Positions 34,814-47,480 of a stretch of 64,000 bases of DNA are shown here, piece after piece. Source of the DNA: Glossina fuscipes (Eukaryota; Arthropoda; Insecta; Diptera; Glossinidae); assembly GCF_014805625.2 (NCBI RefSeq), contig NW_023998431.1, positions 240,687 through 304,686 of the forward strand, written 5' to 3'. Position 1 is the first letter of the stretch. Each line of letters starts with the position of its first letter. A program made the translations under genes and the position numbers. The notes beneath the pieces are model-generated. The model was not told where the DNA came from and did not search any database. It saw nothing but the letters and a program-made list of their open reading frames with translations.

Positions 34814-37800
34814 ATGGGCGCTAATACGTCCACTGGCAGCTACCCTCCTATAATGACTACCTCGGGTGGCGGCCAGTCATCGGGAGGGATTGGTTCAGGG
34901 ACTAGCGCTAGTTTCAATGTAATGCTCTCGAATTCAGCGGTTGCTACTGGCTTGTCGGCCTCTAGTAGCGGCGGTAGTTCGATAATAGCTGGTGTGGGCG
35001 GTCCGCATACGCGGGAACAGCGCCGAAAACGTGTTACCGGTTTTGCAACACTCAAAAGGAAATTTATACGTCGCCGTCGTTCATCGAAAGCCTGTGATCA
35101 TGCCAGAGTTTTAAGGGATTTCGTGTCGGATTGGACACCTTTGGAGCTGGCTGCTCTGTGTGAGGAATACGAAGCTCTAGCAGCTCTTCGAGATTTATCG
35201 GTAAATATTATAAAAACTTCCAGTTTAGGACATTGACGTAATGTTTAACTTGCAATTATTGCCTAGATGCAAGCTGAATTGGCGCGTCCACCTGCAGCCA
35301 CTTATAAACAAGATTTGGCAGCATTGTATGATTTGAAGACTTGTACGGATTGTGATCTTGTGTTCCGTGGCGTCATATTTCCCGTGCATCGTTCCATTCT
35401 TTCGGCTCGTTGCACATATTTTCGTGATCTTTTGGCAGGTTGCCCAGGATTTGGTGCTCGAATTTGTCTGGAACTACCTTCTTCTCCGATTGATGTTCAA
35501 ATATTTGCTTCCCTGTTACGTTACCTCTATACAGGCGATCTTTGTTCGCATGATACCAGCATAGACGTTAATCTTTTGCGACAACTTGGCGATGATTTTG
35601 GCACGCCTAATCCTTTGGAACACGATTTGCGTTATTTATTAGAGACAGGTGATTACGCAGATGCTGCTTTGGTATTTACTTCCGAAGGAAGCTGTAGCGG
35701 TTCCGTTTTGGGCACGAGTGGGTTAGGAATAGACTTTAATAGACCCGACTCGAGTAGCTCGGAGTATGGATTTCGACCGAAACTTGAACTACCCTGCCAT
35801 AAAGCTATATTAAGTGCTCGCTCACCGTTTTTTCGAAACCTGATAGCTCGTCGTACGCGCAATATGGACGCAGAGTATGCTGAGCGTGCTTTGCATGTAC
35901 CGACGCGTATCGTACTGGATGAGACAGTCATTCCGAAGCGTTATGCTCGTGTCCTCTTGCACGCAATTTATTTGGATACTGTTGATTTGACACTGATATT
36001 GCGAGGAGCTGGCTCGGGTAATGCGGCGGCTGGTTCGCTGGGTGAAGTTCATGCTCTTGCGACGGGACGTACTCGCCCAACTCCTTTGGAAGAAGCAATG
36101 GAACTCTATCAGATTGGACGATTTCTGGAGTTGGATATATTGGCCCAAGGCTGCGAAGATTTAATACTTGAATGGCTGTCATTAGATACACTGCCGACGG
36201 TGCTTAAATGGGGATCTCAGGTACCTTTAACGCATGCTTAACGCATTTCATACGCATTTCATTTGAAAATTCTTTATTTCTGTTTTTAGCCTCATGGTTC
36301 TGCATGGGTTTATCGACAAGCATGCCAATATCTACGAGAAGAGTTTTCAGCAGTTATTTCATCACCAGTGCTACATCAACTTGACAAATCACAACTCATT
36401 CACGTGCTACAATCGAACTTTTTACAAGCCTCCGAATTAGAAGTTCTGCAGGCTGTTTTGAAATGGGGTGAACAGGAACTTATACGTCGCATGGAGGACC
36501 GTGAACCAAATCTGTTATCACACACTGCCCATTCCGTGACGCGAAAAGGTGTAAAAAAGCGTGATCTTAGTGACGTTGAACTACGCGAAATTTTGTCCGA
36601 TTTATTGCCTTTGGTACGAATGGATCACGTTTTGCCGCCAAACAGTGAAGTCTTATGTCATGCTATACGGCGGGGGTTGGTCAGTACTCCACCCTCTCAC
36701 ATGATAGGTGATGAAAGAGAAAACTTAAGAGTGAACGCATGGATCAGGGGTGGTAAAAATCAGGGATTGTTCGTGCGGCCTCGCCTTTTTATGCCGTATT
36801 TTGAAGAAGTAAAAGCGTTGCTGGAGGATCGAATGACTTCGTCCCATCATCAGGCAGATTTGATGCGTATGCGTAGATCCCGTCAAATGCCTGATATTCC
36901 GGACACTTTGTATATGGTGTCGCGCATGAATGCCACTGCTAACAGTGGTGTTGGCGGAGGTGGTGCCGGAACTGCAGGTGGCGACTCCGTTGATATATTA
37001 GCTGCAGCTGCCACAATTCCTCCTCCAGATACGCAAACTCTTGCCGCAATGCTTAAAAGAGAACATAAACTTCGTCAGTCTCCCATGTGCCAGCGAGCAT
37101 TGCATTTACCGCTTTCCTCCAAACATGAAATCGATCGGCAAATACGTCTAAGAGTAGTTAGAGAGTTTAACTTACCCGATGCTGTGTCGGATTTGTTAGA
37201 AACGTCTCTGCTTAACAATAGCCGAAACGTGGTGACTGAAATCGGCAATATGAGCGATTCTACAACCACAGTACAAACAGCGGATGAATGCTGCATATTA
37301 GAAGATGAAGACCAAAGTCCGCCCCCTTCGCCAGCTGCTGCTTCCTCTGGTTCCGTGCCTCGACACAGTTCCATAATGAGCAACAATTATTTATCTACTT
37401 CAATGAGTTCAGCTTCGGGGGTAGCATCAAACTGTGGATCTGCGAGCAGTAAGGGTACTGATGGTTTATCTGGGTGTTATAGTCGTAATCTCACATTTCC
37501 TCGCCAACATGCTGCCGGTTTGTTGGGCTGGAACAATGGCACTAGTGTTGGAATGGGCAACGCTGGCTTACCTTCTAATTACGCTCGCCTTTCAGCATCG
37601 GTTCATCATCGTAGTGATTTGCCTGCTTTAATAACAGAGGGCGATTATCGTAATTTTGCACATGGTAACGGATTAGGTATTGATGTGGGAGGCGCCGAGG
37701 TAGGTGCCATGGGCTCTTCAGAAGGCGGCAATGCTGGTCACCTCTCTGATATGATGCCAGATGTTGCTATGGCCACGGCCTCATTGGGCCAATTGCACTT

Positions 37801-38171
37801 AGCAAATGCAAGCAATGCCTCGGGTAGTAATAGTGATATGACTGAAAGTCTGCAATTAGATTTGGGCGATGGCTCAAGTCATGTAATGGGCAGCGGAGCG
37901 GGAGCCACAGTGGGACCAATAGGATTGAGGGGACTTCAGGTAAAAAAAGGAAAAAATAGTGGCTTAATTTAATAAACGGTAAAAATTATTAAAATCATTA
38001 TCGGAAAATTTTCGTTATTTCTAGCATCAATTGCCTCCTGGTAATTATCATCATTTCATGCAACGATCCAATTCACCGTTTGATGTTTTACGTCAAAATC
38101 AGCATTCGCCCGCACCGCCAACACATCCACCGCCTGGGACGTACAATTCGGGACCACCACGCTTCTTATAG
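34814..38171 (+). CDS. BTBD7: BTBD7 orthologue, double-BTB/POZ-BACK protein
   Basis: Exons 34814-35200, 35267-36220, 36290-37939 and 38025-38171 are all phase 0 and sum to 3138 bp, 1045 aa (human BTBD7 is about 1130). Residues 1-5 are MGANT; the conserved Gly2 suggests N-myristoylation. After a Gly/Ser-rich stretch comes the basic block GFATLKRKFIRRRRSSKACD, matching human GLATLKKKFIKRRKSN. BTB domain 1 is at about 150-240 (CTDCDLVFRGVIFPVHRSIL), BTB 2 at about 255-415 (PCHKAILSARSPFFRNLIAR), and BACK follows to about 560 (YLREEFSAVI). DREPNLLSHTAHSVTRKGVK and RPRLFMPYFEE are hallmark BTBD7 segments. The C-terminal third is Gly/Ser/Asn-rich and poorly conserved; the last exon is His/Pro-rich. 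In vertebrates BTBD7 acts in epithelial branching and E-cadherin regulation. Role in flies is unknown to me. Confidence 0.95.
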
Positions 38172-38745
38172 AGTTTGCGTGTGGCCCCGGATGAGGGCCT
38201 TTATTTTAGCATGCCTTTCTGACTACAAAATACAACTACCAAACAAATCATCTCAAAACTCACCACCACCACAAATATAAAATAATTATGAATACCACCA
38301 TAAATAAACATATACCAACACACATATAAATTCAATGAGGTATTAAGCTAAAATGCATGGATAATACACTCAAAACGTCGCTGTCATCCTTCTCTTACCA
38401 TCGTTCGCCCATCAACTGTTCTGTACGTAATTATACTTCTAAAAAAGGTAATTAATGTTCATTCATAATAGTTACATGCATACCTACAAAATATATTTAT
38501 TAGGTTTAGCAAAGCCAACAACAAAACAATTACCAAACAGTTTAATACACAAAGAACAAAAAAATAATAATTAAAACAAATTGAGCAGAAACTAAAAAAA
38601 AATCATAATTTAATTGTAAAGTAATTATTCCCAACTATACGTTTAAATAATGAAAACACTTTACAACAAGAAAAACAATCCATACAGTTACGCAATTAAT
38701 AAAATTTATAAATAAAAACTAATCCAAAAAAAAAAAAAAAAAAAA
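38172..38745 (+). terminator. BTBD7 3' UTR and candidate polyadenylation signals
   Basis: After the TAG at 38169-38171 the sequence is AT-rich. AATAAA occurs at 38698-38703 and 38711-38716, followed by a genomic run of about 20 A (about 38726-38745). A second AATAAA plus A-run pair sits at about 39016-39055. Alternative 3' ends are likely. Confidence 0.45.
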
Positions 38746-41700
38746 TTCAAATGAATTTTTTAATTGGTTTTATATATCAATTAACCATCTATAATGCGGT
38801 TTATAAATGGCGGGATAGTACGCGGTTTCACGGAATGTTTATTTTGAAAAGAAGTTTTTTTAAACGCATTATGTGGAATTTTATGAAATCAAAAAACAAA
38901 ATTATACTTATTTACTGTTATTTATTATTTAAATGTATAAAAATTCAATGATAATTATTTAAGCTTCAATTTGATAAAAGAATATTTTTAATATTTGGCC
39001 GTATCCCTAGTACATTAATAAAGCGATAACAAACAAAAAAAAAAAAAAAAAAAAATCATTTTCACAAAGACACTAATTAATAATATATGAGCTTTTAATA
39101 CATTATTTTTAATATTTCTTTTTAAATAATTTGTGACAATTTTTATTTTGCTTAGTACATTATTTTATTTTAATAGATTTTTACAAATTTTCCAAATATG
39201 TACTATTTAAATATTTTTATGATATACGTCTATATAGGTAATAATAAATATTGTTTCATTGTTATTTAACATTTAACACAGTTTTGTGATATTTTCGCTT
39301 ACTTAAACTAACATGCTTACCTAATTTAGTTAATTTCACCTGTCATGTTCTCAAGGCTCTAAAATATTTGCATACCTTTAACCCACCACATAAATATATT
39401 TGCACGCATACTGCATACGCATTTATTACCTTAACATTGCAAGCACGTAAGCATACGCTGGTAATTATCGGCCATGTTTATATTCTATATATGCGTGAAC
39501 TGTTATCTATACTTGCATTAAGGGCGCCCTCTATCCTAAACTGATATTGTAAATTTCTATAAGTGGCCAATAATCCTAGCGATTTCTTCTAACAACTTGC
39601 AACAATTTGGTCACAGCTATGTAAGATCTAAGCAAAATAATACTTATACTTAAGTATCTTATTCTTATTTATATATAACCTGCCTCCTATTTGTACGAGG
39701 AGATTATAAACCTGTGTACGTCTTAAGGAATTTTTTTTACGTGATCCTTTATTGACTCTTCGGTTGAATGAATATGACGGCTGAAGCTTGATGTTATCAC
39801 ACGCATATAATATCATTACGACTGAGTTCGAATTTTCTTAAGAAATTTGCATTATTTACAAAACATTTTAAAGTAAACACTTTAAAGTACTGTGCGAAGG
39901 GTAGAGGCCAGATGTGACAAATTGAAAAGTCAAAGAAATTACGTTAAATGTCCCTAAAGAAAAAAGGCAATAAAGACGCTCTTATCAGAAGATTTTATAT
40001 AAATTGTAACTTAATAAAATGCCGATTTAAAATTCAAATAAATCTTAAAACCGTAATATAATTCTAATTGATTCGAATCCGAACATACTCTGATTCGTTT
40101 AATCAGAAATCATAGTTAAGGAAATAAATGGAATTCCATACGATTTTAAGTGTAAACGAGGTAACTAATTCGTATAAAATTTCAAACTCATTATAAATAT
40201 GTAGAATCGACAAATGCGTATTTATAGATCAGATAAGATTTTCAATTTTTTCACCATTTACTCATTTCGTGAAGAAAAATGTATGTACTTTTGTTTGTTA
40301 ATATTCCTACTGTTTGAGTCAATATGCATAAATCCGTACGTTTTTCGTGTTATCTGTAAGAAGTTATCGAGCTTCTTAATCTTAAATTTTATTGAATGAT
40401 TTGATTGAGATTTATCTACTAATAGTGTCCTTAAGGGTTTTAAGATTGAAACTTTTCGAATTGAACTGAACGGTTCTGGCTCAATGAAATCTAGTAATAA
40501 GAGTTAGCTTGAGCTAGCTTAGCCTCAATTTATCATCATCTCATCCATACTCCATTTGTAGTTATTCGAACATAATTGGGAATTGCCGTTACATATGCAA
40601 TGTGGATTACATTATTCTAATACGCATTACTTTAATTTATATTGAACGACAAATAATAAGGAAATTAACTAAAATAGTAACGAATTATATATAAAATATT
40701 CTTGTATTCTGTACATTTAATGAGTCCGTAAAATTCTGCAAGTAGGCATAGTTAATATTGATAGTAACCATGAAATCGAAAATTTCGATGAAGCACTCCT
40801 CAAATGTCTTGTTGTACCATACCAGGTTGGACCAATGGAATGAACGTTGATAGATTGATTACGATAGATCTGAAAAACAACAATTTCAACTTCAACAACA
40901 ACAAAAAAAAAGTGCCCACTCCTGTATCAAAAAGGTATTAAATGTTACCATTTGAGGGGTTTGGACAAAAATATAGAATTAATGGGAGAACTTTTCGTTG
41001 CAAGGGCCTCACATCCGGTTAAGGTGTTCATCTAAGTCTTAAAACATATAAATTACAAATGGGAATCGATGTTCGCCAAGCTGTCTCGTAATCGACCAAT
41101 TTTCAATACATTGTCTTGTACTATCTTATTCGCAACGAATGTTATATGTCATAATCGGGCATTTGCCGGCTGGGCCATGCATTTTGTTGAATTCATGTAT
41201 CGGACGTATTTGTCCTTGATTAATTGGTTAATATTGCTTACACACTTTCAACGTCGACAATGGAAGAGGCGGCTTGGTGAACTTAATGAAACCAATTAGT
41301 TTTACTTTTTCTTATACGATAGTGAATCCGGCGACAGATTGTTTGTTTGGTTTCTTGGCTTTGATGGTTTCGTTTTAGATAAAATACGTGTGCAAGTATC
41401 AAAAGGTTTCATGAATAAATGACTTAACCTCAAAAGCAAACCTATTTGAGGTTATGTCGGATTTCATTGGCAATTTTTGGACTTACGAAGAATCTGTAGA
41501 TTAATGTGAGGAGGGACAAATGTGAAGAGCATTGATTTTGTATTTCTTGCCTTCGCCCCTGGCTCTGGTAGGCATGACATTTTATTTTATTTTAATTGAA
41601 TAAAAATGCAACCTTAAATTAAATTTCCCACGAAGTAAGCATCAATCAGTTAATTTCCGTGCTATATAATTTTTATTTATCTATTCGCTCTTTTCTGTGC

Positions 41701-43140
41701 AAGAATTTGTATAGTTAAGACAGCCCTTATGTAATTCTCCCAAGTAATTCGATATTTGAGAAATGAGAAATAGGTCCCTTGAAAAGCATACAATCATCCA
41801 TTAAAAGATATTTAGTTTCACTTGCAGTCAATGAGGGAATCGTTTAGAAACATTCTGTTTGTACCTGTGCAATCCTAAACTGTAAACTGAGTTAACTGGA
41901 GAATGATGGTAATAAAATGGTCTTTAAATTCAAAATGTTCTGCGTTTTTGTTGCCTCCGAATCTGTGAATCAAAAAATGAATTTGTTTTTTTTTTTAAAT
42001 GTATCAAATTTAAATGAAAGGAACATCGCATAGACGGATGCAAGATCATGTCATTTTTAATTTCAAATTCCTTCTTGTTGAAGTGATGCAATTTTTTTTT
42101 CTCAATTTTGTTGCCTCAGAAAGAATGCCAGCACTATGCAAGTTCTTGTAAGTAGTGAGTGAATACCACCAATGTGTGTTAAAATTTTATTAGATTTCTT
42201 TGTACGCTTAATCTATTAAATATTTTATTATTAAAATTAAGTATTTAGCTAATCTTTTGATGTAAGCAAATGAGGAATTTGATTTATATATAAATATATA
42301 TATATTTGATTTATATATAAATATATATATATGTATATATAAATTAAATTGATTATATATATCAATATCAATTGATTATTATATATAAAAAGAACAAATA
42401 TTATAAAATTTCCAGTTAATTAATATTCCTTGATTGATTGAATTGATATTTGAACGATACTTACGCGCCACAATAGTTTTAAAAAAAATTTTAAATATAT
42501 TTACATATTGTTTTCATAAACTGCTAATGAAATTTTGCACATTGCAAAACGTATTCGTTTTAATTTAAATTGAATTTATTATTATTATTATTATTATTAT
42601 TTTTTAATTTTGTTTTGTTAATAATAAGTATATTTTATATATACATATACAAGTATATATGTATAATAATAACGAAAATGAAATTCTAAATATTGTAAAG
42701 AAATATAAATCTAATGAAATTTATGTAATAAACATTAAAATAAATAATGATCCGAATATGTGTTAAATCTGTTTTCCTCTTCTAGCTCTTTCTTTGTTTT
42801 TGTATGTCTCTTTTTTTTTTTTGTTTTGTTTGATACTACATTAAACTTTGATACGATGATAGGAAAACGAAAACAAAAACCCCAAAACTCTTAATTGCAT
42901 ATAAATTTTATGAGAAACAAGCACACAAATACCATCTTTAGCATATTATATATTAAATAAAATTATAAATTATACATAAAATTTAATGAAAAAAAAAAAG
43001 TTTCAAGAAAATGTGTTGTATTTGAAATAAAATGTATACATAAATAATAAACAAATAATAATGATAATATTTAAAAATAAAAACGATTTAAATAATAAAA
43101 AAAAAAAAAAGAAAAATTATGTAAAAAATATCCAACGAAT
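38746..43140. other. AT-rich region, no genes recognised
   Basis: Possible extended 3' UTR of BTBD7 at its left end. It includes A-runs at 39033-39055 and 43099-43112, a (TTA)n run at 42576-42603, and a 27-bp unit starting TTTGATTTATATATAA in two tandem copies (42278-42304, 42305-42331). No domain-bearing frame was found; the 76-codon frame at 41069 is not recognised. Confidence 0.4.
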
Positions 43141-43254
43141 CTTATTGTAAAGGCTGTCTCAAATTAGGTCAATCTTTCATTAGATTTGTTCGAAATATTT
43201 TGAAGGCATTGAGATCGCTGTATCAGGAGTCATCGTGAGTAGCAAACTCGATCT

Positions 43255-43290
43255 AGTCTTGTTTGTCTGTCTGTCTGTCTGTCTGTCCGC
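43255..43290 (+). repeat. (GTCT)n microsatellite
   Basis: About six GTCT units inside a 'GTTTGTCTGTCTGTCTGTC' string. Such strings are typical of the dispersed repeats in this window, so it is probably part of a repeat A/C fragment. Confidence 0.6.
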
Positions 43291-43669
43291 TTGCTAAGTC
43301 AAGATTAGAATTCCAGAACATTGTTTAGAATAATAAATTCACAGATCCATGCTTTATTATTCTCAGTAAGCTAATTGCGAAAATTGAAATAATTCTCGGT
43401 CTTCAGTAAATAAAGATCTAAAAAATGCGCTCTCTACTCTTCAACTTTAAATTGAAATGAAAAACTGAAAAATGATTTATAAGTCAATTAAAATAGTGGC
43501 ATGTGAGTGACCCGCCTGCAATTAAACTAACAACAAAATTTGACTTACAATTCTTATGAAATATTTGCATGAAACTCGGTAAAAATTACAAATTTCGGCT
43601 AAGATACAAGCCCACAATAGATAAATATTTTTTATATTGACATATAATTTCGTATAAACAGCCAGTTCA

Positions 43670-44290
43670 ACCCACCTTTTATTACACAGATCGAATCTGA
43701 ATCATTTTTTTAATTGATTGAAGCCCGCCTGTCCGTTTGACCGTCTCGTTTTCTGGTGTTCAATGTTCAATCTATAGATTGCAATTTTTGAAATATTCGG
43801 TGACATTTGGTACACTGACATGTTTTGATCCAAGGACGAACGCCATTGAAAATGGTTCGGATCGGTCAATTTTTTCGACCGCTCAAAAAATTTCAATTTT
43901 CCAAATTTTGCGACAAAACTCGTTAAATAATAGTATACTTCGATATTCTACATTAAATCTACGGTAAATTGACCAAGTTTAAACCACGTAGGTATATCCC
44001 ACCCCGTTATTATTGTTATTGTTTATGATGAAAATTTGTTGATAATGGTAATTGAATATAAAAATTATCAAATTTGAGCCGCATGGAGCTATTTCTTGGA
44101 CCATAACCCATATAAAATTTCTCAAGAATAGAAAGCCATTCAGAAAAATGTCTAGTGTTTGTGGTGAAAATTGGTCCATAGTAGGAACTTAGCAGAAAAA
44201 ATGAACGGCACGGAATCTGCATCACATAGTTGTATTTTTTAGACCCTAATTTGTATAGGGGTTATCATGAAAAGTGAGCCCTTTTGTGGA
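43670..44290 (+). repeat. Dispersed repeat C, longest copy
   Basis: It includes 'CCGCCTGTCCGTTTGACCG', 'GTGACATTTGGTACACTGAC', 'AAGGACGAACGCCATTGAAA' and 'ATGGTTCGGATCGGTCAATT'. It then continues through 'TTGGACCATAACCCATATAA', 'ATTGGTCC' and 'TAATTTGTATAGGGGTTATC'. The overlapping short frames are not conserved between copies. Confidence 0.6.
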
Positions 44291-44519
44291 AAGGAAGCTT
44301 AACACTGAAACTAAAAAATAATAAACTTTTTGGAAAGTAAATTAATTGCTAAATTTTTATCACGTCATGTAGTGTTTTGGGCATACCTCACGAACAATAT
44401 GCATTTGCATGAAAATAGTGTGTAATTTATGGCGTATTATTACCAAAAAGGAATGAATAATTGTATTAAACGAAGTGGTGTAGGTTATCTAATTGTCGGC
44501 CTTGCCCGAGTATAACGTT

Positions 44520-44690
44520 CTTACCTGAAAGAGACAGAAAGAAAGGGAGGTGGCGGCCGCACCCTAGTATATTTCGACAAGAGTGTTAAGCCTTTACCCA
44601 TGGAGCACTCATTATATCCACAACCAAGGACACTCTACCGCACTACCGAGATTTGCACCTGCGAGCACTGGAATAATGGTGCAGCTTGCT
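44520..44690 (+). repeat. Fragment related to repeats at 28.9, 48.7 and 60.4 kb
   Basis: 'GGCGGCCGCACCCTAGTAT', 'CCTTTACCCATGGAGCACTC' and 'AACCAAGGACACTCTACCGC' align with 60475-60570 and 28985-29070. Non-coding. Confidence 0.5.
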
Positions 44691-45118
44691 AGACTTATTT
44701 TTAAGAAAGTGAAACGACGATGCGGGACAATCGACATGAATTCATCCATGAATTAAACAATTTGATCAAGAGCTTAGGGAAACATGGAATGTACGCAGAA
44801 GGGAAACTGTTAAAATGGATTTTCGAAGTCTATATGCCAAATTGGAAACATTTGTAGTTAAACTAGAGAGTAGAACCCGATTCGATAATACAAAGACTAG
44901 TAATTGTTTATGACAAAAAAAAAAACGCGTTAGTGCTTAGTTTTCTGAACATCTCTGGCCAAAGAGATATAATAATAGAATCGTTTCGCATCTATTTTTG
45001 TCCAGTTATTTGGAGGTTATGTCATGCTTTTGATTTTCATTTCTTTTGGTATTCAAACTTGCCCGTTAGTTTCGGCTTCATTAACTTGTTGAAGCAGAAA
45101 AATGAATTAAAATTTAGT

Positions 45119-45150
45119 GAGAGTGAGAGAGAGAGAGAGAGAGAGAGATT
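45119..45150 (+). repeat. (GA)n microsatellite
   Basis: GTGAGAGTGAGAGAGAGAGA and onward, about 30 bp. The Glu-Arg repeat at the end of the overlapping frame is an artefact. Confidence 0.85.
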
Positions 45151-45797
45151 ATATTACAATTAAAAAAAGATAATAAGAGATGTTCGGGCATTTGGCACTG
45201 TTGTATCATCGAAGGGATATTAAATTAGTGAGAATTCTGATTTATACGTTCTTCCTAGTGGGGACGGAACTGGATCTGGAAAATGGATACATATAAATAT
45301 ATATAAATATGAAAATTTGGGGCGTTTATTTTATTAAAACGTTTTCAGTATACTAGGTACCTTTTTCAATTCAATAAATCAGCTGTTACTTGCAAGGATC
45401 CATTTCCAGTTAGTATTCTCATGCGATTTCTTCGATTTGAAATCGATTTGTTATCATAGCCATACAGCGAACAGCTTCATTTCTCAGCAAATACGTATGT
45501 GATAACTTTATTAACTTCTAACCTCTCAAACTGACCATGACATTGTATAATTGAGTAACAAAATGAACATACTAGGCAGACGTCAGATAATAACCGTTAA
45601 TCGGCGATTATTGATAAAAAGTGTTGATTGTTTGTCTCTGTTGCGTTGACTTGTACGAGTATATTTCACTTATTAATTTGGATATTCAGCAGCTCATAGC
45701 CAAAAATGACGAACAAATTTTTTGGTAATAATATTAAAATTTTGTTGATTTTGAAAACTTTGCCCAAAGACGAATTTTGAAGTTCGCAATTTATTTA

Positions 45798-45953
45798 TTA
45801 TCCTCGGAAGCGATTTCGATTGCCTCGAGGACGATTCTTATTCTCTCGCGTGCTGCTCCCTCTACGACGTGAACGGTTATTAGTTTGAGTGCGCCTCCTA
45901 GTAGGTCGCGATAGGGTTTTACTTCTTCGGTAGGTTTTTTGCTTCCGTACCAT
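45798..45953 (-). CDS. Very basic 51-aa protamine-like ORF
   Basis: ATG at 45953-45951 opens 51 codons ending in TAA 45800-45798. The product starts MVRKQKTYRRSK and ends RPRGNRNRFRG. It has 17 Arg and 4 Lys in 51 residues (41 percent basic) with one Glu and no Cys. A TATATAAA box lies on the minus strand at 46005-45998, about 45-52 bp before the ATG. AATAAA overlaps the stop region. The compact TATA-ATG-stop-AATAAA unit is how small, strongly expressed insect genes can look. Arg/Ser/Asn-rich tiny proteins of this type include sperm nuclear basic proteins (protamine-like) and RNA-binding tails. No orthologue is recognised. It stands alone between repeats. Confidence 0.45.
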   Translation of the reverse strand: MVRKQKTYRRSKTLSRPTRRRTQTNNRSRRRGSSTRENKNRPRGNRNRFRG

Positions 45954-45997
45954 TATTTTATTATTTCACCTTTTTTACATACAAAAATTTTAACCAG

Positions 45998-46005
45998 TTT
46001 ATATA
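45998..46005 (-). promoter_or_regulatory. Candidate TATA box of the protamine-like ORF
   Basis: TATATAAA on the minus strand, 45-52 bp upstream of the ATG at 45953. Predicted start near 45970, leaving a short 5' UTR. Confidence 0.35.
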
Positions 46006-46815
46006 AAAATCGATTTTATGCTGAAATATCTTTGATAAAAAAATTCAAGTACATATTGAAAAGAAATAAAAATTTTTAAAATTTAATTTATATTGTACAG
46101 TAGTTCCATGGCACTTGGGAATAACATCATGCAATAATACCTCATTGGAAATCTTCAGTGAAAGGGAAGCTGGAGTATAGGTCTTTCGAAAAGGAAATGC
46201 TCTTGTAAGACAACTTTGGCTATTAGAAACCGTAGATCTTTATAAGTGCGATTAAATATATATTACAACGAGTTGATTAAAATTTTTTACAAGATTTTTA
46301 ATTATTGGTTTAAGGGGGTGAGTAAAGGAGCAGTTACTTGCAGTTAGGGCAAGGAAAGTCGCGAAATGTAATATAATAGGAATTTTCAGTTTACATGGAA
46401 CTGAACGAATTTTTAAGAATTTACCTTAAAATAACTTGTCCTGCGAAGTTATGATTATGTTTTTAACACTCCACCTATTAGCCTTTGTTCAGTCCTAAAC
46501 TTTTATCTGTTTCGTTGGGCCACAAAGAGAAAAAATTTAAGAATTATATTTTTGTTAAGCAAACTACGCTAGAAATGTTAGGTTAAGACGTTGGTTTTTT
46601 TTGTGTTATAACAAATTGATCAACAATTTCATGAAGACATTATGTAGATACCGTTTTTAACAAACAATCTTCACGGTTTGTGTGGCGTGTTACAGTTATT
46701 ATTGTCGCAGTGCTTTCGGGAAAAATGGGTATTTCGCAAAATCATATAAAAACGTATGATGCTGCCGCTCATATGAGGTGACTGCATCCGCAAACTTTCT
46801 GAAAAAAACCAAAAA

Positions 46816-46938
46816 ATGTTTTTCGATAACCGAAAAGTGAAATTGCAAGAGTTAGCTGACATCTTAAATATATCAGAAGGCGATTTATTCATTATTTTCG
46901 AAAATTTGGCCATGAGGGAGCTGTTTTTTCAATAAGTA
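46816..46938 (+). mobile_element. mariner transposase relic (second HTH)
   Basis: The plus-strand frame reads MFFDNRKVKLQELADILNIS followed by GDLFIIFENLAMRELF. This matches the mariner DNA-binding pattern 'DDRRVTVRELAETLGIS..SVHHILHEILGMRKL'. It ends without the catalytic domain, and the upstream sequence is disrupted. It differs from the mariner at 27.6 kb, so it is a separate family member. Confidence 0.65.
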
Positions 46939-47189
46939 TTGTTTCTACTCGAAGTAGAACAAACGTGCCGCGTCACAACTGCATTGGTACAATTGTAAAA
47001 TTGCACGGTTTGAAATTTGAATTACTATCACATTTATCGCATTTTCCAAAACTGAGAAAAAAGAAAAAGCTAGAAAATTATTTTCTGCTGTGTGCGAATC
47101 TTCTGTATCTAGCATCCTCGTGTTAAAAAAAAATTTCGAACAAAAAGAAGGTTAGATTCTCCGCATTTTTGTCCTGGTACTGTAAATAT

Positions 47190-47480
47190 AAATAAAAAAC
47201 TCAATTTTTTTTCCTTTGAAAAAAGAAGTGTTCTTAGTATATGTTCTTTTACTAATTCGGCCGACTTTCAACACCATACTGCGTGCAAAGACGTTCACTG
47301 CTTTTGCCTAAATTGCACCTAATATCTTAACTTTTGTGGCTAGGAGTATTAACTGACGGACGGATCAACACGTCTAAAGCGATTGGTCAATTATTTACAG
47401 GGTTTTTGAAGCGCGTGTTGCAAACGTTTTGACAAAATGAATATGCCTCGAAAGCTCGGCCCAGAGTATAAAAAGCTACT
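47190..47480 (+). repeat. Dispersed repeat A, degenerate copy
   Basis: 'GAAAAAAGAAGTGTTCTTAG', 'GCGTGTTGCAAACGTTTTGA' and 'CAAAATGAATATGCCTCG' match the central and terminal parts of repeat A at 57.9-58.26 kb. Confidence 0.5.

Noticed and set aside
35653..36191. Three overlapping minus-strand frames of 87-108 codons
   Set aside because: Antisense shadows of BTBD7 exon 2, whose frame is strongly conserved.
42278..42331. CRISPR-like or regulatory tandem array
   Set aside because: Only two copies of an AT-only 27-bp unit in a eukaryotic AT-rich region.
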